Positions 8,373-16,239 are shown, numbered from the stretch's first letter. The stretch: DNA of 64,000 nucleotides from Petroclostridium sp. X23 (GCF_030013905.1 NZ_CP124862.1:3103051-3167050), one strand, 5' to 3'. The notes: a model not told the origin generated them from the letters alone. Numbers and translations are program-made.

Positions 8373-8699
8373 ATGTTACCGAATATGGATAAAAAAATGC
8401 AGCAACTATTAATGAATATGGATCCGGAAGTTCTTGAAAAGGGACTAAAAGCCGTGTCGGAAATGATGAATACACCGCAAGGAAAACAGATCGCAGAACA
8501 ATTCAAAAATATAGATAAAGAAAAACTAATGGAGCAAGTTAATTCTATCGATAAAGAGGAACTAGTAAAAAGAATGGAAAATCTGGATATTAAAGATCTA
8601 AATAGTAAAGTAGATAACATCAATAGCGAAAAACTGCTAAAAGAAATACGCACCCACCCTGAACTAATGAAAAAAATGAATGACCTTATGAATAAATAA
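8373..8699 (+). CDS. Helical protein with four tandem 12-residue repeats, unknown function
   Basis: The 108-residue soluble protein starts at ATG 8373 after AAGGAGG. Residues 45-92 are four tandem 12-residue units: KNIDKEKLMEQV, NSIDKEELVKRM, ENLDIKDLNSKV and DNINSEKLLKEI. This gives a regular amphipathic helical array, with the hydrophobic position recurring every twelve residues. The N-terminal part (MDKKMQQLLMNMDPEVLEKG) is also helical and methionine-rich. I do not recognise a named family. It lies in a same-direction series of five small genes, each with its own strong ribosome binding site. Confidence 0.8.
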   Translation: MLPNMDKKMQQLLMNMDPEVLEKGLKAVSEMMNTPQGKQIAEQFKNIDKEKLMEQVNSIDKEELVKRMENLDIKDLNSKVDNINSEKLLKEIRTHPELMKKMNDLMNK

Positions 8700-8707
8700 T
8701 TCATATT

Positions 8708-8746
8708 ATTACATATAGGATAGTAAAGATCTGTCCTATATGTAAT
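8708..8746 (+). terminator. Hairpin after the 12-residue-repeat gene
   Basis: ATTACATATAGGA pairs perfectly with TCCTATATGTAAT around an internal segment. It starts eight bases after the stop codon at 8699. The T run that follows is interrupted, so termination may be partial. Confidence 0.6.
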
Positions 8747-8847
8747 AGCATATTTCTTCTAACATGCATGTTTATCATACTATCTGAATATATTGTACTA
8801 AAATCATGTCTAACCATATTCGCTTTAAGAAGAAGGGGGGATAATAA

Positions 8848-9270
8848 ATGAGCGATGATTTAAATAAGAAAATGGAGCAGTTTAGTGAACTCTTAAGCAA
8901 TGAAAAAATGGCTGAGAATTTTAAAATGCTGGTAAGCATGCTGGGCAACAGCCAAAATAATAACAGTAATGGGGCCGCCGTCGAATCCAATACTGAAAAT
9001 CAGCAGCCAAAACCTTCTGTACCATTAAGAGAGATGGCACCTATGAACACTTCAAATCCTAAAATACAAATGGATGATACGATGGATACAATCATAAAAA
9101 TTAAAAAAATTGTTGATAAAGTTAACAATGCCGATGACCCAAGGGTCAATTTACTTCTAGCACTTAAGCCATATCTTAATGGCAAAAGAAAGTCACATCT
9201 TGATACTGCGATTAAGGTGGTTAATCTAACCAAACTTTCCAGTGTTATTAGCGAAATTGATAAAAAGTAA
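8848..9270 (+). CDS. Uncharacterised 140-residue protein of the spore-linked small-gene cluster
   Basis: ATG 8848 follows AAGAAGGGGGG. The protein has an N-terminal helical part (residues 1-32, NKKMEQFSELLSNEKMAENF), a polar Asn/Pro-rich linker (about 33-75), and a compact C-terminal domain (about 80-140) with DPRVNLLLALKPYLNGKRK and a final helix. The ALKPYL core looks conserved in style, and I believe similar hypothetical proteins occur in other Clostridia, but I cannot name a family. Its stop is 15 bases before the next start, with that gene's ribosome binding site in between, so the two are co-transcribed. Confidence 0.8.
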   Translation: MSDDLNKKMEQFSELLSNEKMAENFKMLVSMLGNSQNNNSNGAAVESNTENQQPKPSVPLREMAPMNTSNPKIQMDDTMDTIIKIKKIVDKVNNADDPRVNLLLALKPYLNGKRKSHLDTAIKVVNLTKLSSVISEIDKK

Positions 9271-9285
9271 AGGAGGGAAGGCAAT

Positions 9286-9672
9286 TTGTATAGAAGATAT
9301 TACCAGAGATACGACAGATTCGGTGAGAACCCGCAGAGACCTATTGGAGAAAATACAGAAGAAGAAAGTAAGCCTCAAGAAAAAACAAGAAATGAAATAG
9401 AAACAAAAGCCGAACCGGAAATCATTGTACCTGAAAAGCCCTCCCAGACTGATGAACACCCAAAAACAAAGATCTCAAACGTCCCTTTAAGAAGGGTTTC
9501 TCGTCCATCACCAAGCGGGGCATCCAACAGTATCTCTAGTTTTTTTGGAAGATTCGGAATAGATGATCTTATATTAATTGGTTTGATTTTCATCATTTTC
9601 CAGGAACAGATAGATGATGAATTATTATTAATTGTATTGATATTTCTTCTATTTGCCGGATTTAATACATAA
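9286..9672 (+). CDS. Proline-rich protein with two C-terminal membrane helices
   Basis: The 128-residue protein starts at TTG 9286 behind AAAGGAGGGAAGG. Residues 1-85 are polar, Tyr/Arg-rich at the start (YRRYYQRYDRF) and then Glu/Pro-rich. Residues 90-128 hold two short hydrophobic helices, each preceded by acidic residues: GIDDLILIGLIFIIF and QIDDELLLIVLIFLLF. This acidic-then-FL-rich arrangement repeats that of the 7733 and 8138 peptides. It is probably membrane-tethered with its polar part exposed. Function is unknown; convergent bofA next door suggests sporulation. Confidence 0.78.
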   Translation: MYRRYYQRYDRFGENPQRPIGENTEEESKPQEKTRNEIETKAEPEIIVPEKPSQTDEHPKTKISNVPLRRVSRPSPSGASNSISSFFGRFGIDDLILIGLIFIIFQEQIDDELLLIVLIFLLFAGFNT

Positions 9673-9733
9673 ATGCATAATAAAAAAAGGCTTCTGTAAG
9701 TACTTGAATGAAGCCTTTTTATTATGCATTTAT
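9669..9733. terminator. Bidirectional terminator between convergent genes
   Basis: A long stem (ATAAATGCATAATAAAAA with AAGGCTTC, and its complement) encloses a loop of about 15 bases and has A/T tracts at both bases. It starts at the stop of the plus-strand 9286 gene and contains the stop of minus-strand bofA, so it serves both. Confidence 0.88.
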
Positions 9734-10005
9734 ATCTTTAAAAAAAACTGCAATAGTAACAGTAAAGCCATCCCCGGAATCCCCAGCACTCCAACTATAA
9801 GGGCGGTTAAAGGATTTATACCCACATGTACACCTATAAATCCTCCAAAAAAGTTAATAATGACTAATGCAATTCCCCCCAATATACTGTTATACAAAAG
9901 CTTGATTACAATTTTAAGAGGCACAAGCAGAATCCATCCAACAAAATATAGAAGTATTAGTCCAAATACATACGCAATTACAACATTATACTCTATTGCC
10001 GGCAT
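9730..10005 (-). CDS. bofA: BofA, inhibitor of pro-sigma-K processing
   Basis: The 91-residue membrane protein is close to the 87 of B. subtilis BofA. The C-terminal signature is clear: FFGGFIGVHVGINPLTALIV followed by GVLGIPGMALLLLLQ. BofA sits in the outer forespore membrane and blocks SpoIVFB until the sigma-G checkpoint. I chose ATG 10005 over GTG 10014 because AGGAG then has eight-base spacing. The gene follows yaaL and recR in the same direction, as in Bacillus, which supports the call. Confidence 0.92.
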   Translation of the reverse strand: MPAIEYNVVIAYVFGLILLYFVGWILLVPLKIVIKLLYNSILGGIALVIINFFGGFIGVHVGINPLTALIVGVLGIPGMALLLLLQFFLKI

Positions 10006-10128
10006 TTTTATCACTCCTGTTTAATAGTTCATAACGTTCAGCTAATGGTTAAACAACCTGGCTGCAGACTATACTACCATTATACGATGGTATTGACGGC
10101 AATATGATAAAAATTTGGACAAATATAT

Positions 10129-10479
10129 TTAAAAACACTTTTTATCCTTATTCGTTATATGCGTATTTTGATAATTTGCTACATTGACATTTTTCCGCTT
10201 GGCCATCTTTAATAAATACTGATACCTTGTTTCGGCTGCTTTGATCTCGTAAATGAAGCTGTCGATCAGTTCATTATCCTGCGCAAATTCGAAATTCATG
10301 TTTGCAATATCAAGCTGTTTTTTTGCTTCATGGAGACTATTGAGCAATTCCATCTCTTCTCGGTTTTTTGGTTCAGCATTAATAGGTGGCTTCTTATTTG
10401 CGAATAAGCCATTTACAAAGTCCTGTATGATATTACTATTATCAGACGGCTTCATTTCAATTGATACTACTTTTTCCAT
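10129..10479 (-). CDS. yaaL: YaaL-like DUF2508 protein
   Basis: The 116-residue polar protein has a helical core, EMELLNSLHEAKKQLDIANM followed by NFEFAQD and ELIDSFIYEIKAAETRYQYL, which is the DUF2508/YaaL signature (D-x-FIYE-x-x-A-x-E-x-RY). ATG 10479 follows GGAGGG. It lies just upstream of bofA, where yaaL lies in B. subtilis. It is longer than the Bacillus protein at both ends. Function is unknown. Confidence 0.85.
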   Translation of the reverse strand: MEKVVSIEMKPSDNSNIIQDFVNGLFANKKPPINAEPKNREEMELLNSLHEAKKQLDIANMNFEFAQDNELIDSFIYEIKAAETRYQYLLKMAKRKNVNVANYQNTHITNKDKKCF

Positions 10480-10685
10480 GATATTCCCTCCATATTTCTG
10501 TCAAAACACATTACATATCTGATGTCAACCTATTGTAATTATAGTCAATACTGAATACATTTATGCTTTTTTATGGAAAAATTAGCATCTGGTATGGAAC
10601 TTTTATAAATGATTTTGAATAATCAAGCACAATTTAGGCGATATTTGAATATACTATTTAAGATAAATTTGCAGGAGGGATTCAG

Positions 10686-10874
10686 GTGTACTTTGAGACG
10701 ATTACCTATGAAAGAAACGAACGTTTTTGTCCGATAATTAGAAAAAATGTATTGATGGACGTAAATGAGAAAAGCTGTAATGGCTGTACAATTACTAAGG
10801 TGAAATGCTGTAATGAAAAGCAGTGTTCCATAAGATTAGGAAAATGTATGAACAAGCTGTTGCAAGAAATATAG
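10686..10874 (+). CDS. Small cysteine-rich protein, divergent insertion in the recR-yaaL block
   Basis: GTG 10686 follows GCAGGAGGG. The 62-residue product has seven cysteines, clustered as SCNGC, KCC, QC and KC in the C-terminal two thirds, plus an early FCP. The spacing suggests a metal site or a reduced-thiol motif, but no known zinc finger fits exactly. It is the only plus-strand gene inside an otherwise minus-strand conserved block, and a bidirectional hairpin follows immediately. The family is not recognised. Confidence 0.68.
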   Translation: MYFETITYERNERFCPIIRKNVLMDVNEKSCNGCTITKVKCCNEKQCSIRLGKCMNKLLQEI

Positions 10875-10875
10875 C

Positions 10876-10904
10876 AAAAAGCCTCTTTACACAAAGAGGT
10901 TTTC
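10876..10904. terminator. Bidirectional hairpin terminator
   Basis: CCTCTTT and AAAGAGG form the stem core around ACAC, with AAAAAG on the left and TTTT on the right. It ends the plus-strand Cys-rich gene and probably the minus-strand recR transcript. Confidence 0.78.
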
Positions 10905-10960
10905 CACATATCTAAATCTATAGAGTTGCATATATCAACATATTATTGCGTCATTCTTAA

Positions 10961-11560
10961 CTAAATTTCCCTTCGCCCCTCCATTGCTTTTGTAAGCGTA
11001 ACTTCATCTGCATATTCCAAGTTGCCTCCTACCGGGATTCCATGAGCAATTCTTGTAACTTTAATACCCAAAGGCTTTAAAAGCTTGGAGATATACATGG
11101 CTGTTGCCTCGCCTTCGATATTCGGGTCAGTTGCCATGATGACCTCTTTAACTTCTCCACTCTTTACTCTGTTTAGCAGCTCTTTGATTCTAATTTCTTC
11201 CGGACCTATACCTTCCATGGGAGAAATCGCACCATGTAGTACATGATATAAACCCTTATATTCCCTTGTTTTTTCCATCGCAATAACATCCCTTGGATTC
11301 TCTACAACACAAATAGTACCGGCATCCCTTTTTGTACTTTGACAAAATACACACGGATTAACATCCGTAAGATTCTGACATACGGAACAATACGTAATTT
11401 TGCTTTTTGCTCCTTGAATAGCGTTTATGAGACCGGATACTGCATTAGGAGATAGATTCAATACATGGAATGCCAATCGCTGTGCCGTCTTATGGCCTAT
11501 CCCCGGCATCTTTTCAAATTCTTCTATTAAGCGCGCTAAAGGCGCCACATAATGATTCAC
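10961..11560 (-). CDS. recR: Recombination mediator RecR
   Basis: The 199-residue protein is the standard RecR length. It begins with a helix-hairpin-helix region ([20 protein letters not shown]), followed by a four-cysteine zinc site (C58, C61, C70, C73) and a Toprim domain containing [14 protein letters not shown] and [15 protein letters not shown]. RecR loads RecA with RecF/RecO. I chose GTG 11560 ([10 protein letters not shown]), matching family starts and a GGGGTGG site, over GTG 11569. It follows ybaB as in Bacillus, but with a 330-base repeat-filled gap. Confidence 0.95.
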   Translation of the reverse strand: MNHYVAPLARLIEEFEKMPGIGHKTAQRLAFHVLNLSPNAVSGLINAIQGAKSKITYCSVCQNLTDVNPCVFCQSTKRDAGTICVVENPRDVIAMEKTREYKGLYHVLHGAISPMEGIGPEEIRIKELLNRVKSGEVKEVIMATDPNIEGEATAMYISKLLKPLGIKVTRIAHGIPVGGNLEYADEVTLTKAMEGRREI

Positions 11561-11582
11561 CCAAACCACCCCACTGCAATTA

Positions 11583-11888
11583 ATAATTAATAGTGAATAG
11601 TTAATAATTAACGTTGATTAGTATTAATATCATAATATTATCTATACTATAAAAATTGCGATAAAGAATTTACATCACCAATCATTTAGTGAGGAGTGGA
11701 TAGTGGAGAGTCTTTACGCTCTCCTCACTATCCACTCCCCACTCCTCACTAAAGCAATATATTCCGTATAAAATCTTTAATGCATTTAATATGGTAAAAA
11801 ACATAATATTATTTCTTTTATGATTGCAGTAAGCCGAGGATCATGACCCCGGCTTAACTATTTTTCTGTTAATTGTTCACTATTCACT
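11583..11888. repeat. Repeat-filled gap between ybaB and recR
   Basis: This stretch holds no gene. At 11583-11613 there is an AT-rich direct repeat of the type TTAATAATTAATAGTGAATA. At 11687-11754 lies a long imperfect inverted repeat built from GTGAGGAGTGGATAGTGG-like units and their complement around TCTTTACGCTCTCC. At 11833-11858 is a GC-rich hairpin (AAGCCG...CGGCTT) with a plus-strand T run. At 11868-11888 is TTCACTATTCACT, again of the same repeat style. The repeat reaches into the 3' end of ybaB. Confidence 0.7.
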
Positions 11889-11892
11889 GCCT

Positions 11893-12228
11893 TTAAAACA
11901 TTCCCGGCAAGTTCATTCCTCCGGTGATTTTACCCATTTCTGACGCTACCATTTCATCTGCTTTTCTCATTGCTTCATTAACTGCTGCCATAATCAAATC
12001 CTGCAGCATTTCTACATCATCGGCATCTACAACTTCGGGATCTATTTTTATTTCTTCAATTTGCTTTTTACCGCTTGCTATTACTGTAACAGCTCCTCCT
12101 CCCGCAGAGGCTTCCACGGTCCTTTTCTCAAGCTCTTCCTGCATTTTTGCCATATCTTTCTGCATTTTTTGAGCTTGCTTTATCATATTATTCATATTTC
12201 CCATACCTGGGAATCCGCCTTTAGCCAT
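11893..12228 (-). CDS. ybaB: YbaB/EbfC nucleoid-associated protein
   Basis: The 111-residue protein has the family start [20 protein letters not shown], the helix [20 protein letters not shown], the strand-turn [15 protein letters not shown] and a C-terminal dimer helix with the usual NLPGMF end. YbaB/EbfC binds DNA as a tweezer-like dimer. ATG 12228 follows a GGAGGG site. It lies directly after dnaX, the order seen in most bacteria. Confidence 0.95.
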   Translation of the reverse strand: MAKGGFPGMGNMNNMIKQAQKMQKDMAKMQEELEKRTVEASAGGGAVTVIASGKKQIEEIKIDPEVVDADDVEMLQDLIMAAVNEAMRKADEMVASEMGKITGGMNLPGMF

Positions 12229-12324
12229 TCATAACCCTCCTGTCTTGTAATGGATAATTATACGTATTCATCCATGATCTTATATAATTGTACATTGTAC
12301 GGCCTACATTGTCAATTACACATC

Positions 12325-13965
12325 TCATTCCTCAAACACCTGCATCGTATCTCCCAGTTGATTCTTCAACTGAATAATCTGCTCTAACGGATCTTCCTCT
12401 TTAACTTTATTGCTATCTAATTCTTTTTCTAGAAGGCATTTGACTTTAACCTTGCATCCAGACAGCTTTGAAATAATATCCTCAAGCAGTTCAATATTCT
12501 CCACCCTTGATACCATTAATTTATTTGTGGCATAAGAATCTTTGAATATCACCCTCAACCCTCCGTTGACGGGCTCTACTCGAACATCTGCCAAGTGTCC
12601 GAATAATGCCAGTTTACCCACTTTCCTAATTTCTGCGATAATTTCCGGCCATAAGTCTGCTGCTTTCTTTGCATCCATATCTAAAGGAGTTTTCCTAGCG
12701 ATAGTACTATTCTCCTTTACAGATACCTTTTTTTGCTGTGCGGCTTCTCTAACTTTCTCATCATGTTTTTTATTCTCTTGCTGTACTTCAATAGAGACCG
12801 CAGATACCACTACCCCATTGGCAAGCTTTTGTTCAAGGTCTGAAACTCTATCCAGCAACGCTTCTGCGGATAAGTCCAGATTTGGACGACACAACTTAAT
12901 AACGGTTATTTCAAGAATAACCCTCGGATTTACAGCCCACTTGATATTTGAATATGCTTCCGATAGCAGTTTTATGCAATTTATTATTTTCTCCTGAGTA
13001 AAATTTATACTTTGTTCTTTTAACCTTAAGGCTGCATCCTTGGACATATCCAAAATCGCCTCAGCATTTTCCATTACTTTACACAAAAGCAAATTTCTAA
13101 AGTGTTCAACCAAATCACCCATAAAATGAGTGATATCACGCCCATCCATGATTAACCGATCAATCAGTTGTATTGCTTTATCCGTTCGCTTGTCCACTAT
13201 ATTCTGTGCCATATCAAAAAGAAGCGAATTATCTACCGTACCCAAAATAGCCGATATATCATCATAAGTAATAACCTCTTTACAAAAAGCAATACATTGG
13301 TCCAAGATACTCAAAGCATCCCTCATTGAACCGTCGGAGACTCTGGCTACCAATCTCAACCCCTGTTCGTCCACACTGATATTATCCTCTGCAATCACCT
13401 GTTTAAGGCGTATGACGGTATCTTCTGTAGTAATCCTTTTAAAATCAAACCGCTGGCAACGCGACAGAATGGTAGCAGGAATTTTATGGGGCTCTGTGGT
13501 TGCTAATATAAACATTACATGGGCGGGCGGTTCTTCAAGTGTCTTAAGAAGCGCGTTAAATGCACCTGTTGATAACATATGCACTTCATCTATAATATAG
13601 ACCTTATACCTTCCTCTGGCAGGTGAATAAGCAACTTCATCACGAATTTCACGAACATTGTCTACACCGTTGTTTGATGCCGCATCAATTTCTACAACAT
13701 CCATAATACTGCCATTTATAATCCCTGTACATATCTCACATATATTGCACGGATTGCCATCACTACTATTTATGCAATTAACTGCCCTACTGAATATTTT
13801 GGCGGTAGAAGTTTTTCCGGTGCCCCTTGTTCCGCAAAACAGGTAGGCATGCGCCGTCCTTTGGGACGCAATTTGGTTCCTCAGTGTTTCGGTTATATGT
13901 TTTTGACCAATAACATCTTCAAAAACCTGTGGCCTCCATTTCCTATATAGAGCCTGATATGACAT
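12325..13965 (-). CDS. dnaX: DNA polymerase III subunit gamma/tau
   Basis: The protein has 546 residues. The AAA+ clamp-loader ATPase shows a Walker A (GTRGTGKT, 45-52), a zinc site (C64, C73, C76, C79), the Walker B YIIDEVHML and the sensor region ATTEPHKIPATILSRCQRF. Domain III follows, then a variable Gln/Lys-rich linker and a tau-type C-terminal domain. I chose ATG 13965 (MSYQALYRKW), which has GGAAGG seven bases upstream, over ATG 13980. Within the linker a slippery heptamer with a hairpin predicts a second, shorter product of about 419 residues (see 12678-12733). Confidence 0.96.
   Translation of the reverse strand: MSYQALYRKWRPQVFEDVIGQKHITETLRNQIASQRTAHAYLFCGTRGTGKTSTAKIFSRAVNCINSSDGNPCNICEICTGIINGSIMDVVEIDAASNNGVDNVREIRDEVAYSPARGRYKVYIIDEVHMLSTGAFNALLKTLEEPPAHVMFILATTEPHKIPATILSRCQRFDFKRITTEDTVIRLKQVIAEDNISVDEQGLRLVARVSDGSMRDALSILDQCIAFCKEVITYDDISAILGTVDNSLLFDMAQNIVDKRTDKAIQLIDRLIMDGRDITHFMGDLVEHFRNLLLCKVMENAEAILDMSKDAALRLKEQSINFTQEKIINCIKLLSEAYSNIKWAVNPRVILEITVIKLCRPNLDLSAEALLDRVSDLEQKLANGVVVSAVSIEVQQENKKHDEKVREAAQQKKVSVKENSTIARKTPLDMDAKKAADLWPEIIAEIRKVGKLALFGHLADVRVEPVNGGLRVIFKDSYATNKLMVSRVENIELLEDIISKLSGCKVKVKCLLEKELDSNKVKEEDPLEQIIQLKNQLGDTMQVFEE
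12678..12733 (-). other. Predicted -1 frameshift signal in dnaX
   Basis: On the coding strand, codons 411-413 read CAA AAA AAG, so a perfect A AAA AAG heptamer lies in the correct phase (12733-12727). Just downstream AAAGGAG pairs with CTCCTTT, extended by TATCT/AGATA at the base (12725-12712 with 12689-12678). A -1 slip adds six residues (GICKGE) and stops at TAG 12709-12707. This matches the E. coli dnaX frameshift design, which makes gamma (431 residues) from the tau gene. Only the signal is seen; use in the cell is inferred. Confidence 0.68.
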
Positions 13966-13983
13966 ATCTACACCTTCCATATT

Positions 13984-14015
13984 TTAGTGTGGAGTGAAAA
14001 GTGGGGAGCGGGGAG
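13984..14015. repeat. GGAGTG-type degenerate repeat upstream of dnaX
   Basis: The stretch TAGTGTGGAGTGAAAAGTG, continuing GGGAGCGGGGAG, is made of the same GTGGAGTG/GGGGAG words as the repeats at 11687-11754 and 14299-14337. No gene or promoter is visible inside it. Confidence 0.55.
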
Positions 14016-14123
14016 ATTTTTCCACAAACTCCACGATCACTATCCTGTATTTATCATAGCATATTTTTATTCAATAAAAAACAATCCTTAGATTCTAATA
14101 AGTACTTTAAACCACAATGGCCA

Positions 14124-14182
14124 CATGGAGACGGTTCATCATCAGCATCAAAAACATATGCTACCGACGAACCGTCCCCATG
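14124..14182. repeat. REP-like GACGGTTC hairpin element, copy 1
   Basis: CATGGAGACGGTTCATC pairs imperfectly with GACGAACCGTCCCCATG around a 25-base centre. It is closely similar to the element at 16409-16467. Such GGGGACGGTTC hairpins are dispersed in many clostridial genomes and resemble substrates of REP-associated Y1 transposases (from memory). No transposase is in this window. Confidence 0.72.
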
Positions 14183-14298
14183 CAGCATTCCTTCTTCCGT
14201 GCTCCAATAAATAATTTTAGAGTTCTTTATCTTCATATTGCTCGTAGAAACACATTATATTCCAAAAACAAAACAAGAGTCAGGAATACGAAGTATAA

Positions 14299-14337
14299 CT
14301 ACTCCCCACTCCTCACTCTCCACTATTCACTATATTA
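14299..14337. repeat. CCACTCCTCACT-type repeat at the 3' end of the SRP RNA gene
   Basis: CTACTCCCCACTCCTCACT is followed by CTCCACTATTCACTATATTA. It is the complement of the word family at 11687-11754 and 13984-14015. It touches the 3' end of the SRP RNA gene, where a terminator would be expected but no hairpin with a T run is seen. Confidence 0.55.
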
Positions 14338-14340
14338 TTA

Positions 14341-14612
14341 GAGGTCGTACACCCTTTTTCGAATTATTCCTACATGCGTTACTCCTGCAGTTAGCTCGGA
14401 CCAGGCAACCCCACGGCACACGAAAGGATCCGCTTATCGCTGCTTCGTTCCCGACCTGACGAGGTTCACGAGTTTCCGTTGCGTGAGACCCAATCTTCAT
14501 CACCACTTACAAAAGCCAGACCATACAGATAATAACCCTTGAAAGGGATTCGCCCTTGCTACAGCGGGTTGCAAGTACAGGGCACCGCTACCTCCCCGGC
14601 TAGTACGACCAA
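14341..14612 (-). ncRNA. ffs: Signal recognition particle RNA, large Bacillus type (scRNA)
   Basis: Read on the minus strand it begins GGTCGTACTAGCCGGGGAGG followed by TAGCGGTGCCCTGTAC, the Bacillus/Clostridium scRNA opening. The SRP54-binding domain CTCGTCAGGTCGGGAACGAA followed by GCAGC is present. The 3' end (GGGTGTACGACC) pairs with the 5' end. The length of about 270 bases matches the 271-base B. subtilis scRNA, which contains the Alu domain. As in B. subtilis it lies just upstream of dnaX. A TATAAT box occurs at 14647-14642, near the expected promoter position. Confidence 0.95.
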
Positions 14613-14711
14613 AATTTATTTCATTACAAAAATGTGTAATGATTATAGAATCTGCTATCTGAAGAAATTCTATACGTTACAAATCTTCGAATGAAATTTT
14701 AACAATATAAA

Positions 14712-14738
14712 AAATCAAAAGGCACTTATAAGTGCCAC
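14712..14738 (-). terminator. Terminator of the yvyF-like gene
   Basis: GGCACTTATAAGTGCC is a perfect palindrome (14721-14736). On the minus strand it is followed by TTTTGATTTTTT. It lies 61 bases beyond the stop at 14799. Confidence 0.8.
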
Positions 14739-14798
14739 AAATCATATTATAATACATTATTCAAAATAATTCAACTGATAAATTTATCCTTTTTAATA

Positions 14799-15191
14799 TT
14801 ATCTGTAATGTGGAGTATAGTGAAACCTGGCTCTTCGCTCGATTTTTTCCTGTGGCTTAAAAGCAACCTTAAAACCATGCGAGAGTTTTTGAACACATTC
14901 ATCACAATACTGCCCCGATTGTATAGACTTTCCACAGCGCTCGCAACTAAGAAAGCCATTGTCATTTTCTACGATTACCAGACGGTGTTCCTTTAGATAC
15001 CTTCTGATCTCACTTACAGATATATCAAGATCGTATGCAACTTCATACATATTTGCTCTTGGGTGCAGGCTAAGATATTCTCTGATTCTGTCAAACTGAT
15101 GCTCATCCTGTTCTTTACATGAAGGACACATCTTCAAAATACCATTTGTTTGAAATATTTTTCCACATCTTCGGCAATTTCTAATCTCTAG
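14799..15191 (-). CDS. yvyF: YvyF-like flagellar-region protein (TIGR03826 type)
   Basis: The 130-residue protein has an N-terminal zinc ribbon (CRRCGKIF ... CPSC), a central helix-turn-helix-like segment (HPRANMYEVAYDLDISVSEI) and a C-terminal zinc knuckle (CERCGKSIQSGQYCDEC). This order matches YvyF of the Bacillus flagellar/late-competence region (TIGR03826). I chose ATG 15191 because GGGAGGGG lies just upstream; a longer frame to 15224 has no site. It is separated from any flagellar genes here and has its own terminator, so it may act as an isolated regulator. Confidence 0.8.
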   Translation of the reverse strand, partial: LEIRNCRRCGKIFQTNGILKMCPSCKEQDEHQFDRIREYLSLHPRANMYEVAYDLDISVSEIRRYLKEHRLVIVENDNGFLSCERCGKSIQSGQYCDECVQKLSHGFKVAFKPQEKIERRARFHYTPHYR

Positions 15192-15348
15192 CATAGAATA
15201 ACCCCTCCCAGCCTCACAAAACAACCCTTTTATTTTATTATATCTTGTCTGTAATATAATGTAAATGAAGGGAAGGTCTTAATTCACCATAGTCCTTATG
15301 GCCCTATGCAACATAGGACTATAGTAGTATTACTAAAATACTGGAAGT

Positions 15349-16239
15349 TTACGCTTGTCCGATACTTCCAAGGAAAAAACGCATCTTTTCCTGCACCGTT
15401 TTTTCTACTGCAGCTCTTCCTTCTTGAATCATTTGATCATCAAGGGCGTTGATTTCCCCGACAGTCATTCTTTGATCTCTATGAATAGCTGCTAAAAACT
15501 CCATCTCTAGCTCTGTAGCAATATTTAATTTACTAATTCCTCCACCTTCAATAGAAATCGCCTTTTTAATACTTTGTTCAGGAACACCCGTTCCCCCATG
15601 AAGTACTAAAGGGATATCTACAAGCGCTCTGATTCTTTTTAACCGACCAAAATCAATTCTGGGATTTTTTACTGCGTATACGCCATGAGCAGTCCCAATG
15701 GATATGGCCAACGCATCAACTTTTGTTTTTTCTATAAATATCCTGGCTTCTTCAGGAGAAGTGTACAGCATTTCATCACTATCCGTTTCCAACTTATCGG
15801 TCGATGATATTTTCCCGAGTTCTGCTTCTACCGAAATATCTTTGGCGTGTGCATATTGTACTACTTCTTTTGTTCTTGCTATATTTTCAAACAGCTCATA
15901 TTGGGAAGCATCTATCATTACCGATGTAAAGCCTGCGTCAATGGCTGTCTTTATAATATCAAATTCGGATGTATGGTCAAGATGTATCACATAGGGGATG
16001 GTTATGCTGTCATACTTAACCTCCTCTTTAATTTTACGGACAAATTGATACAAGTCGATTTCATAGAGTTTTGCTTCTCGCTGAGAAATTTGTATACAGA
16101 CAGGTGATTCGCAGCTCTGCGCAGCTTTTAGTACAGATTTTATCATAGGCAGGTATCTGCAATTAAAAGCACCTACCGCATAACGCTGCTGTTGTGCTTT
16201 CTCAAGTAATACTTTTAGTGCTATAGGTCTGTTGTCCAT
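15349..16239 (-). CDS. Class II fructose/tagatose-bisphosphate aldolase family protein
   Basis: The 296-residue TIM-barrel protein has the zinc and catalytic motifs of class II aldolases: YVIHLDHTSEFD (Asp and His), VEAELGKISS (Glu), ISIGTAHGVY (His), and VLHGGTGVP plus KLNIATELE for phosphate binding. The family cleaves ketose-1,6-bisphosphates to dihydroxyacetone phosphate and an aldehyde. The true substrate (fructose, tagatose or an inositol-derived sugar) cannot be settled. ATG 16239 is preferred, but TTG 16242 has equally good spacing to AGGAGG. It is a single-gene unit; whether it is the main glycolytic aldolase is unknown. Confidence 0.87.
   Translation of the reverse strand: MDNRPIALKVLLEKAQQQRYAVGAFNCRYLPMIKSVLKAAQSCESPVCIQISQREAKLYEIDLYQFVRKIKEEVKYDSITIPYVIHLDHTSEFDIIKTAIDAGFTSVMIDASQYELFENIARTKEVVQYAHAKDISVEAELGKISSTDKLETDSDEMLYTSPEEARIFIEKTKVDALAISIGTAHGVYAVKNPRIDFGRLKRIRALVDIPLVLHGGTGVPEQSIKKAISIEGGGISKLNIATELEMEFLAAIHRDQRMTVGEINALDDQMIQEGRAAVEKTVQEKMRFFLGSIGQA

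Noticed and set aside
15289..15322. ATAGTCC/GGACTAT hairpin after the aldolase gene
   Set aside because: The stem is only seven base pairs with a long loop and no T run, so I do not call a terminator.
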